This document shows positions 54,905 to 64,000 of a stretch of 64,000 bases of DNA, piece after piece (positions within the stretch are counted from its first letter, which is position 1; each line of letters begins with the position of its first letter). The notes beneath the pieces are model-generated. The model was given only the letters and a program-made list of their open reading frames with translations, ran no database searches and had not been told where the DNA came from. The DNA is from Chaetorhynchus papuensis. Its lineage: Eukaryota > Chordata > Aves > Passeriformes > Rhipiduridae. Made by a program: the position numbers and the translations under genes. The stretch is from NCBI GenBank assembly GCA_013396525.1, contig VWYX01000252.1, positions 266,937 to 330,936 of the forward strand. The letters run 5' to 3'.

Positions 54905-56755
54905 GGGGAAAGGGGTGCGAAGCCTCTCTGGATGAGCTCCGTGCTCTCGCCTCTGCCCAGGCCCGGGCTGCAGTGCTCCAGCTACACAAACCCAGCCTCT
55001 CCATGCCCTGCTGAGGAGGGAGTTGGCACTGCAGTGTCCAAAATAAATAAGTGACAAAGGCAAACACTTGCCTGCAGATCCCCAGGCAGCCCAGGGCAGC
55101 CGGGCAGGGCTGCTGCCAGCACACGCCGCAGGCGCTGGCTGGGCTCTGGCTCTGGGGAGTGAGGGACGATGCTCAGCTTGAGCTTTCCTCAGATTCCCTT
55201 CCCTCCTTTGGCCACCTTCTGCCATGGAGAAGGACCCTGTGGTCCCTGTGCCTCCCGCTCCCGTCCTGCCCTGGCAGGGATTGGGCTGTGCCTCTCCAGG
55301 GAGTCCCTGTGCCGGTCACCGGCATCGCTCGCTGCTTTGCGCATCTCCCGGCAAGTTTGGCTCAGACATTCTCCAAGTTTCCTCCCAAGCCTTTTGTGAG
55401 CTTTCTCTCCCGGACAGCGAACAACAAATGGTCCTTTTCACCCAGGAGATAAGATTGTTCATCTTCCAAAGTCACCGGCACTTGCAATGCCGGGTCTGGA
55501 GCAGTTTGAATAATGAGCCTTCGGGAGAACTCGTGTTTCTCTTTGTGTCCTTTTCTTAACAAAGACCTGAGGCTCCCAAGGCAGCGGCGGCTCCGCCAGG
55601 CACCGAACGCGACAGGGACCGCTTCTGAAGGGCACAAGTTACAGAGAAGATTTTCTTTTCTTCCTTATTTTTTTTCTCCCCCACTTTTCCAATTGTATTT
55701 TTGTCATGCGCCGTTGCTGAACAATCGGATCTTTATAGAAAAATTCCCACCAGGAGCGATACGAGTGCTGCTGCCAGATCCCCTCCTCCCTTACAACCAC
55801 TATCTAGCAGTGCCTCGCATACGCATTTCAATCTGAAAAGCGAACCATAAGTTCCCTGTGTCCTTAAATCCTTGCTTTTGTGGCACCCACCCTCCTCTCT
55901 TGCATTCCCCAGCTTCCCACTCCTTGCTCCAGTGGCATCCCTGCCCCCGGCCCGTTCCTGCTGGATGCCTGCAGCATCCCTGGGGAAAGCCACAGCCCTC
56001 CCATGCCTCCATGGAGCAGTACCTGGCACTGGGAAAGGCAGGAGAGGGAAAGGCTTCCAGCACAGATTGGAAACCTTGGTCTCACCCTCGTCCCCTTCCT
56101 GTCCTGCTGCTGGCTTTGCCTCTCCTCTGACTCCAGGAGTGTAACAAGAAAAATAGAGCTGTTCTCACAGTGTCTGCAGCTTCCCCCGAGGAGGATCAGC
56201 ACCACAAACTGCTCTCCAGCCCACTGGCTGAACATGCTGGGCTCTAAAGGTGGCTGGAAACGTTCCTAGCAGAGATGCATGGCCTTTTGCATCAGCTGCA
56301 TCAGAGCTGGAACCTGTTGCTGTCCTGAAAATGGAGAGAAATGAAAATATGGAAAGTACAGGAAGGCTTCCTCTAGCAGTGAAATCCATCCTCCCCTCCT
56401 GCTGCGGCCACAGAAGAGGCAGAAACAATTCACTTCCCAGACACCAGACTTGCAAAGGTGGACGTGAAAACTCCAGCTGGGTTTTCCTTCCTTTGGTGCC
56501 TTCCAGAAGCTGCCAGTCTCCACATTCCCCAGGGCCCTGCAGCCCAGTCTGACGTGGGCTCCCTGAGCAGCCAACGGGACCACCACCCCTGTGCTGGGGG
56601 ACAAGTGAGAGGACAAGACCAATCATTTGCTGAAATCCTCAGCTCATGCCGGATGCCACGAAATCTGCTGGAGGAGGCACTCCAGGGCACTGGGTCCCTT
56701 CCAGGGGCGGTGGAGAGGAGCAGAGCAAGGGGCCAGCACTGCCCTTGCCAGGCTG
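54905..56755. other. GC-rich stretch, no gene seen
   Basis: No gene or transposon recognised; long frames overlap on both strands without domains. 55640-55850 is AT-leaning. Confidence 0.55.
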
Positions 56756-56914
56756 CAGCATGGAATGGCACATTGGAGCATTTAAAATACATTAAAGGAG
56801 CCCTCCCTTTGAAGTGGGAAACTATCTCTATTTAATCAGAGAGAAACAACTTTTCAAAAGATTCGCGCCCCCCCCCTTACCTTCAGCTGTCTGGCTTCTC
56901 CTGTGGATAGTACC

Positions 56915-57030
56915 ATGAATAAAACATGCATATCCCAATTAAATCTTGATTTAATTTCTCTTCTTTGCAAAGCTGATGAACTCGAGTGCTTTCATAAAGA
57001 CACGAGCATTAGCATTCTTTTGTGCTGTAC
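56915..57030. promoter_or_regulatory. AT-rich island with inverted repeat
   Basis: AATTAAATC (56937-56945) and GATTTAATT (56948-56956) form a perfect 9-base inverted repeat with a TT centre. It is embedded in non-repetitive AT-rich DNA that also has GAGCATTAGCATTC near 57004. A dimeric homeodomain site or a small cruciform are both possible. Confidence 0.35.
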
Positions 57031-57312
57031 CAGCCAGTCGGAGGAACAAGGGACTGAAATAATCACCCGCCTCTCTCCTGGCCTTGCCAAGCTCTGCGCT
57101 GGCTGGAGAATAAACCCTCGGCTGGGATCATCCTCTGGAGCAGCAGCCGGGCAGGGAAAAAGAAATTGGTAAATGGTGCAACAAAGTTTAGCTTCTGAAC
57201 CAAAAAGCATACAGCAAAATCCCTCTTGGAAAAGGTCTGTTCTTTCACGAAGATATTAAGCCCTAAAAAACCAGCACAACTCAAACTTTCTTTTCTGGAG
57301 ACCTTTTCCCTT

Positions 57313-57333
57313 AAAAAAAAAAAAAAAAAAAAA
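57313..57333. repeat. Poly-A run
   Basis: Twenty-one A residues, with no recognisable retroelement body upstream. Confidence 0.95.
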
Positions 57334-57479
57334 TCTATAAGCTCTCTGAGAACAAATTTCCCCCAGAAAATTGTTTTTGCCCTTCCATTTTTAATAGGGA
57401 TTTTTGAAATTCATTTCCTTCGTGGCTCTATATGGAGCTGCTGAAATGTCACCATGGTGATTGTCCTCGTGACATTTCC

Positions 57480-58160
57480 ATTCAGGTTTTACAGCAGGAA
57501 AACAAATACATTGCTGGGCCGGGATAGGGGCTAGAGGGGACTGAGGAGGGGGCTGGACCCTCATGGCCATGGGGACTGGACCCCTCTGCATCCCCTGCCT
57601 CAGCTTCCCCACCTGAGCACTGGTGGCAGGTACAGTGCAGGGTGCCTTGTCAGGGTCACTCTCCTGATGAAACCTCCTGGTGTTTCCCTCACAGAATCCC
57701 CCTGGAGCTGCCCCTCGGTGCAGGGGATGGCGTGGGCTCACGTGGCTTGCTCCCAGCTGACCCACCTGCCCTGCTGCTGGATCAGTATTCCAGGCACCCA
57801 AAGCATTTTGTAAAAACAGCAATTTATTTACACCCGAAGAAAGTTTTGCTCCGAGTTGGTTCTGATTTACGGCTGCGCTGCTGTGTGTGCGTGCAGCCTT
57901 GGAAATATTGGATTTATTGGCTGTGCCAGACCCCGTGTGCTGGCCTTGGCAGTGCCAGCACGTCCTTCCCCAGAGCTCCCTGGCTGTGCTGTCCCCTCCC
58001 TGGGGGCTGGGGAGCCCTTCTGTGCACCCTGATCTTGTCTGTGCTGTGGGGAAGGGCAGCCTGTCCCTGCTTCCACCCCTGGGCAGCAGAGAGGGACAGG
58101 GGCAGCCCTCAGGTACCTGCTGAGGAAAGGTGGGGTGTGCAGAGGGAGAAAAAGGGAATG
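57480..58160. other. GC-rich stretch, no gene seen
   Basis: No gene or transposon recognised. The 206-residue frame at 57642-58262 lacks any domain. Confidence 0.55.
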
Positions 58161-58229
58161 AGCCTCTGTCACCTGTTCATCTGGATAATGAAAAGCTGCC
58201 CGAAGCACCGCCAGCCTTTCTTTCATCAC

Positions 58230-58360
58230 GGCATCGTTCATTATAAAACCAGAGAGAATTAGCCATGGAGCGTTATCAGATGGAGAAAAACATTAATAGC
58301 AGAAATGGGAGAGAGAGAGGAGGAATATTGGGTGAGTTAATTAAACCACACATCCTCGAT
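58230..58360. promoter_or_regulatory. AT-leaning island
   Basis: Contains AGAGAATTAGCC near 58251, AACATTAATAGC near 58289 and GAGTTAATTAAACCACAC near 58333. Non-repetitive apart from a short GA run. Confidence 0.3.
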
Positions 58361-58364
58361 TGCC

Positions 58365-59335
58365 TATGAAGGAGCTGGACAGGCTTCCTTGGGCTCTGCC
58401 GCCCCCGAGAGAGAGAGATTCCGTCTTGGAGGAGGAAACTTGTCAGCTCGAGCAACTTTTCCTTCTGGGGAGCAGCACATGTGTGGTGTTCCCAGCTGTG
58501 GAGGCAAGCTGGGAGCTCCCGGAGCAGCACTGGTTTCCATCTTGGGTAAATCCTGTCGTGTAGGTGTCAGCTCCCAAACAAACCCTTGGCTGTGTGTGTG
58601 AGTGGCCGTAGAACACTCTGCAGCCTGCATGGGGTTAATGAAGAGAGGCACCCTCGTGCTAAGTTACAGAGCAAAGCTCAATTAAGTTGGGAACTGAAAT
58701 GGATAATTCCATTAAAATGGATTTATTCACCGTGCCGCTGCCGATACCCGTCATGCTGAGGGGGAGCTTCAGTGGAAGTTTGTGTTTTACCAACTTTGCT
58801 CAGTGTCCTTGTCATCCCCAGACGCCTGTGGGAAGTGGGGGAGCTGCAGGACGCACGGCAGAGCTGGAGCTGCCGTCCTCCCTCACCCCCGGCGGGACCC
58901 TCGGGGCGAGCTGGCACCAGGGCTGGGTCCCCAACAACGAGGGAACACGGGCAGTGCTATCTCTGTGCTGGTAAGAGATGAAGCTCAGCACATGAGGTAC
59001 CATAAGTTGGGTGTGATGCAGCTCCCGCTCTGCCTTTCTTGGAACCAGCCTTATTTTTAGCTGATAATTTGCTGCTGGGCCTGGAAAGGTATGGAAGAAA
59101 GGAGGAGCTCAGAAAGCTTTTATGGGGAGAGTGCAGTGTCCCTGTGCCAGCCCCTCTGCCCAGGCACAGCTTCAGGAAAGCTCTAGAACTCCTCCTGGAA
59201 GCCCTGATGCAGGGGGCATCACCTTCTCGTGTCCGTCTGCATCGGCACCCAGCCCCAGCTCCTGCGTCACCGCTGCTCCGGCCACCACGTCCACTCATCC
59301 CAGGAGCATCAGGCTGCGCAGGGAGAAATAAAAAA
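58365..59335. other. Mixed stretch, no gene seen
   Basis: No gene or transposon recognised. 58680-58735 (CAATTAAG, CCATTAAAATGG) is AT-rich. Confidence 0.5.
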
Positions 59336-59339
59336 CAAA

Positions 59340-59870
59340 CCTTGAACACTTAAGGAAGGGAATTATTTCATCCTCTCCAAAGGTCAGTTGCTTTAAACTC
59401 GGTTCAAGCCACCAGGGCACCTTTCAGTTTCATTCCTTCTGTTTAATTCTCAACAGTTCGTTAAAGTCTGACCCTGCTGCTCTCAGCCATGGCTTACGAT
59501 GGCCAGTCACAGACAAGCCCTTCTGCTTCCCAGGCTGTTAAACTGCCAGGGATATTTTAGGGTCTTTTCTTAATATTTCTGGTAGTGACTCAGTCGCTAT
59601 CGGAACCCTTGGCAAGCAGCAGAGAGGAGAAAAAGCAGAAGATAATAGGAAAGAATGAATAGAAGAGCGAAGCCACCCAATGCCATTTCTTGTGAGCCGA
59701 GGAAAGGTCAGGGGAGATTGTGGGCAGTTATCTCCCTGCTGCCACTGATAAAGCCCAGGAGAGGCTCATGGCCACCAGTGGCTGCTTCAAACAAAGAGAT
59801 ATTTAATTAAAGCCCACAAAAAGAAAAGGAAGGATAAGTGCTTTACAGATAAATTCCTATCACCCAGCCA
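59340..59870. promoter_or_regulatory. AT-leaning stretch, weak candidate element
   Basis: Non-repetitive and moderately AT-rich, with CTTAATATTTCTGG near 59569 and ATTTAATTAAAGCCC near 59800. Composition only. Confidence 0.25.
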
Positions 59871-60334
59871 AGCTTGAAGGTCCGTGAAAGCTGAGATTTA
59901 ATCCTCCTGCAGGTGCCTGGGCATCAGCTCTGTGCTCTGTGCCCGGGGGTGGCCCGGAGGCACCCCAGCACGGGGCTGTGAGGTTTGGGGAGTGTGAGCA
60001 AGGGGTAGGTCTGCTCTTGCAGGGACGTGACCACACCATCAACGTCCGAGGCAACATTAACACCCGGGCTGTCCATCGCTGTGCCAAAGCCTGTCCGGGC
60101 ATCCCGCGGCCCTTCCCAAAGGCAGGGGGGTGTCGGCTGAATCAGGCGCGTCTGGGCAGGCTCTGGCCGCCGAGGGTATTTAGACATCACGCTTTATTTG
60201 TCTGCCTAATTAAACCAGGGGTGGATGCGGCGCTCCCTGCCCGCCTGTCCAGGGCCGCTGGCAGGAAGGTGTTGATTGCGCCGCTGCCGCTCGATGGGGG
60301 TTTGGGCAGAGCCAGGTCCCCCAAGAGCGGCAGT

Positions 60335-60480
60335 TTAATAAAAACACCAGCATGATTTATCATCTCTCAGGCCTGGGAGCAGCCTCTGTCTCCAGGTAAA
60401 AAAACATCCTCGGAATCCACTCTCTTAATTTGCATAGGTAATGGTCATATCATTAACAGCTCGTTAGGAGGAGAGCGGGG
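60335..60480. promoter_or_regulatory. AT-rich patch with octamer
   Basis: Contains GTTTAATAAAAACACC near 60333, CTTAATTTGCATAGG with a perfect octamer ATTTGCAT at 60428-60435, and TCATTAACAGC near 60450. Compact and non-repetitive. Confidence 0.35.
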
Positions 60481-60489
60481 GTGACAAAA

Positions 60490-61925
60490 CAAAAAGTCGG
60501 AGACGCCGAGCTAGGGAGGAGCCAGGTCCCTGCCTGGGGAGGAGACATGGGGGTCCTCCAAAGTGAGGGTTAAAAAAGCCGGAGTCGTGTCTGGGAGACG
60601 GGAAAACGTAACGGGAAGATGCACGGGCCATTTGGACCTTATGAAATGTAACGTATGAGGAGCGATTTGCTGAATGAAGGTTAAAATTGTCCTGTTGTGC
60701 CCACGGCAGCCCTAAACGGCTTGTGCTGGGGAGCGCCTGTGCTGCCTTCAAGGTGAAACGGATGGGAAGGAGATAATTGAATTGTAGCGCAGAGCAGGGG
60801 ACGGGATGGGGCTGGCACACGGGTGATGCTGCCAGGCTGCTCCTGGCTCCTGCCTGCCCGGGGTCGCTGTGCGGGGTCCACAGAGCCGGGGCAGCTGAGG
60901 AGCAGCTGAAATGTCACCTCCCCGCCTCTTCAAGTGCCCTGCGGATCCCCGGGGAGCTTCGAGAATGGGAGAAAACAATAAACCGAGTATGAGGCAGCCC
61001 TGGTGAGAAGGGGCTTTTGTCCGGAGCTGATAAATTAACCTCCCGGGACTGGGCTCCGCGTGCCCGAGCGCTCCTGGGGTGCTTTATTTACGTGTTAACA
61101 GCTAGAAAAATAACCAGAAGAGAAAAGCAGAACTAGTTCTGGCAACTTTCAGGAGAAGTTGGAAATAAAAGCAGGAACAGGCTCCTCTGTCCTGAGAGGG
61201 TAATTCCAACTGCTCAGCGTGGGGATTGGTCTCTCCCCTTTCCGTTTTAAGACACCACCTTCTGGGAAGTGCTGCCAGCCAGGAGGATGCCTGGCTGGAT
61301 AACTCACAGTGACACTCTGATTTACTCCTGTTTACTGTCCCTGCTGCCCTGCTCTCCTTTAACTGTGGTTATTTCAGGACAGGAGTGCAGTTGGGGGATG
61401 TGCCATTCGCTGCCCATCAGCTGCTGAGTGCAAACCCAGCTCTTCAGTGAGGAGATACAAAGCTGATACACTCAAAATCAAATTGCTCCCAGCCCTTGCC
61501 CCATCAGATCAGACACCCTCTCTGCTTTCCCAGGGATGGCTGAGGAGCATCCATCGCCTCTGCAGCACCCTGGAGAGCCCTGGGAATTGATGCTCCTGCA
61601 TCAGGTCCTGGGTTGTGCAGGTGGGGGGCCGGGATTTCTCCTCTCTCCCCTCTCCTCTCCTTCTGGCACCGTTTTGCTCGCTCACAGTGGAGAGGAGCAT
61701 CATCTACAAATCCACTTCAGCAGCCAGAAAGCCCCAACAGCTGCCACGGCTTCTGGGAAACCTCTGGGAGAGCTGGCAGCGGGGCCGAGCTGCCTGCTCT
61801 CCTGCATCCTCCGTGCTCCTTCCCAGGGCGGGAAGTTTTGAACACCTCCGAGGGTGGAGGGAAAACTCCAGCTGGGAAAGTCCTACTCCACTGACTGGCT
61901 CGAGAAAAACCAGGACTCTTACTGC
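60490..61925. other. Mixed stretch, no gene seen
   Basis: No gene or transposon recognised; 61080-61165 is AT-leaning. Confidence 0.5.
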
Positions 61926-61949
61926 TAAGCTCCAGCCCGTGTAACACAG

Positions 61950-62260
61950 AAAATGGTATTAAAGGATTTACTTTTCATGACCATAATTCAGAGTTAGCGT
62001 ACATTTGATGTTTAATGTATGAACCACAGGTGATTTCAGACTGGCATGGCCTTTTCTAAATAGTGTTTTAATCTTAGGGGGTTTTTCAGTTTTTTAAGGT
62101 TTGGCTACTCAGCCTGTCAGACAAGAGGAGAACAAAACCACAGCAAAGCTGGGTATGAGAATCCAATGTGGGCAGAGGCTTTTGTTCCGTCTTTTATTGA
62201 GGTTTTACCTCTAATCTCTGCTTTTTGATGCAATTTAAGATTAAGGAAATGAAAGGCAAG
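61950..62260. promoter_or_regulatory. AT-rich island, candidate conserved element
   Basis: Contains GGTATTAAAGG near 61955, CATTTGATGTTTAATG near 62001 and GCAATTTAAGATTAAGG near 62230. Non-repetitive with no coding features. Confidence 0.35.
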
Positions 62261-62749
62261 GCTGCCTGCGAACAGTTATCCAAACAGGACAGCCGAGGGG
62301 CGCTTCCAGGCACTGCTGTAAGAGGCTTTGGGCAGCTTTCCCCAAAGGGAGAAGCCAGAGACTCTGCAGCGGCTCCCAAGGTCCTGGGGGAGTGGGAACG
62401 GGGCCTCTCCCACTCTCCAGCAAACCTCCTGCCATCCCACTCCCGTCCTCGTCCACTGGGAAGCGATTCCTGCAGGGCAGCTGTGGGGATGCTGGGTTAA
62501 AGGGACCTGTTTTGGAGTCCAGTGGGTTCCCAGCTGCCTGACTGATGTGTGTGGGAATAAATCCACCGGCCCCAGTGGGAATCCGTGCTGGATGCCCTTT
62601 CAGGGATGGCCCCAACACCAGGCAAAACCCCATCACACCATGGGCAGGAATCGGATTTGTATTCCCAGCTGGTGCACACCTTGAAAGGCTCAGAAAATGG
62701 GGGAAAACCAAGTTCCTGCCAGGAGAACTCAAATAATCAAGCCCCTTCA

Positions 62750-63180
62750 CGTGGCACCGGTGATAAATTCGTGCTACTTACCCTGACGAGCTGAAAGGTC
62801 ACGAGCAGACCTTCCGAAATAATTATTAAATAACTTTGCCATTTGTTCAGGATCAGTTGCGACCTTATTACTGGGAGCGGGAGATGATATCTCCACATCC
62901 TGGGCGCGGATCCAAGGAGGTCATTAGTAACAATGCTCCGTCCCAAATTTTGCAAGGGGAGGGAAGATTTCTCTTCAACCAACACATGGGGCTTTCCAGG
63001 CTTTTGTCGTGCTGGTAAACGACCTGTGAGGACTCAGAGGATCCATCTTCCCTCTGCAGATCATAGATATGTTTCTGTAGCCTTGAAGGGGGCGAAGGGC
63101 AGAGTCGGGAAGAAATATTCTGTCACTGCAAATCTTTTGGCTCAGCAAAGAATCAAGAACCGTAAATAAAATCCTCTTTA
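62750..63180. promoter_or_regulatory. AT-leaning island, candidate conserved element
   Basis: Contains AAATAATTATTAAATAAC near 62817, GGTCATTAGTAAC near 62918 and CGTAAATAAAATCC near 63161. Non-repetitive. Confidence 0.3.
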
Positions 63181-63189
63181 GTGCCTGGA

Positions 63190-63630
63190 CATTTGCCTCG
63201 CTGTGTGCCCATGGTGGCACCAGTCACACACAGGATGTGTCTTTAAACCCAAAATGGGTCTCTTGATCAGAGATGGGAACCAATGCACCAAGGGTTGCTT
63301 CTTTCAAGTTAAACAAAGGTTCCTATGGCTCTGTGCAAGCTCATTTCCAGTCAAATTAAACACTATTTGGGCAAAGAGGGAAAAAGCAGCAATTCTATGC
63401 AGCCTTGCCCCCGCAGCTCCTCCACCACGATGAAGACACAAAGACGGTGGGTTCAGGCTGCAGGTAAAGGCAGTTTCAGGTCTGAAGGGACGGGGATCAA
63501 TAACCCGGTGCTCGTGCTCTCTGCCCAGCTCCCAGCCTCGCTGGGCCTCCCTGCAGCTCCTCAGCCTCCTGGATGTCCCCGGTGTCCCCCCTCGGGGCCC
63601 TGCCAGCCTGGCGGCTGTGCCTGGTAATGG
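63190..63630. other. Mixed stretch, no gene seen
   Basis: No gene or transposon recognised. Confidence 0.5.
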
Positions 63631-63634
63631 GATC

Positions 63635-63965
63635 AGCTGGTGAGAGCCATTAGTGGAACAGTTTGCCCTCCACTTTTATTGTGCTGAAAATTTAATTGGC
63701 TGATGATTCAGAGGAGAAATCCTTTCTCTTTACTTTCATCTGGCAGCTGCCTTTGTCCTCACGGCATTCCAGCCTCAGCCGCTGATTCCTCGAGGACAAT
63801 CAAAACGGTCTTAGAAGAATTTCCAATACTTTCCAATGGCTCACTTTCTAATAAAGTGTGTGTCACCCTGCAGACAGCAGCGCTGCCAGCCTGGGATTCA
63901 GCTCCTGGCGGAGCAGAGAGCAGCTCAATTGCTCACCCTTATCATTATCCGAGGGGATTGGAAGC
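63635..63965. promoter_or_regulatory. AT-leaning island, candidate conserved element
   Basis: Contains AAATTTAATTGGCTGATG near 63688, CTAATAAAGTGTG near 63849 and TTATCATTATCCGAGG near 63939. Non-repetitive; composition-based call. Confidence 0.3.
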
Positions 63966-64000
63966 TGACTGTGTGTCCCTGTCGCAGGTCCAGCCCCTGG

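Noticed and set aside
57642..58262. 206-residue open frame
   Set aside because: No domain, no signal or membrane pattern, and overlaps long frames on the other strand; consistent with GC-rich chance.
1..64000. CRISPR arrays, prokaryotic operons, phage or integrated viral genes
   Set aside because: No direct-repeat/spacer pattern, no ribosome-binding-site-led gene series and no viral polymerase, capsid or envelope motifs are visible. The repeats and composition are vertebrate.

Overview
The window looks like non-coding nuclear DNA from a vertebrate, most likely a bird and possibly a songbird. Three signs point there: truncated CR1 LINE copies with the avian-type 3' end (about 4814, 17068 and 48478), one clear and two weaker MIR-type SINE relics, and a GC-rich, repeat-poor background with an assembly gap at a minisatellite. 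Species and locus cannot be read from the sequence alone.

I found no protein-coding gene. None of the open reading frames I examined carries a recognisable domain, signal peptide or family motif, and they look like the chance frames expected in GC-rich DNA. I saw no tRNA, rRNA, CRISPR array or bacterial or viral gene. An isolated short vertebrate exon could escape reading by eye.

The structure is a mosaic. GC-rich stretches of 0.5-2 kb alternate with AT-rich islands of 100-700 bp that are dense in TAATTA/ATTA cores, octamers (ATTTGCAT) and short palindromes. This is typical of conserved non-coding enhancers around vertebrate developmental transcription-factor genes (inference; conservation cannot be tested here). 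Recognisable transposon sequence is well below 2% of the window.

Layout: 1-10 kb holds several AT islands, a CR1 fragment, a 22-bp tandem duplication, an 18-bp TAATTA palindrome and two G-quadruplex motifs. 10-20 kb holds a clear MIR relic beside an AT island, the largest candidate enhancer block (12.13-12.58 kb), a CpG island (13.8-14.1 kb), a compact MEIS/PBX-HOX-like site (15.25 kb), a CR1 fragment and a GAGCT array (18.4 kb). 20-32 kb holds short repeats, a CpG-rich patch at 26.6 kb, a long AT block at 28.2-28.9 kb, a TTCTC array at 29.95 kb, and a gap with a 23-bp minisatellite followed by a TATA-type promoter candidate (31.1-31.9 kb). 32-50 kb holds further AT islands, a CpG island with an NRF1-like site (42 kb), a CpG cluster (44.7 kb), a possible MIR (46.3 kb), a telomere-like tract (47.7 kb) and a CR1 fragment. 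50-64 kb is mainly AT islands separated by featureless GC-rich DNA.

No new multi-gene system is present. The points most worth checking are regulatory or structural.
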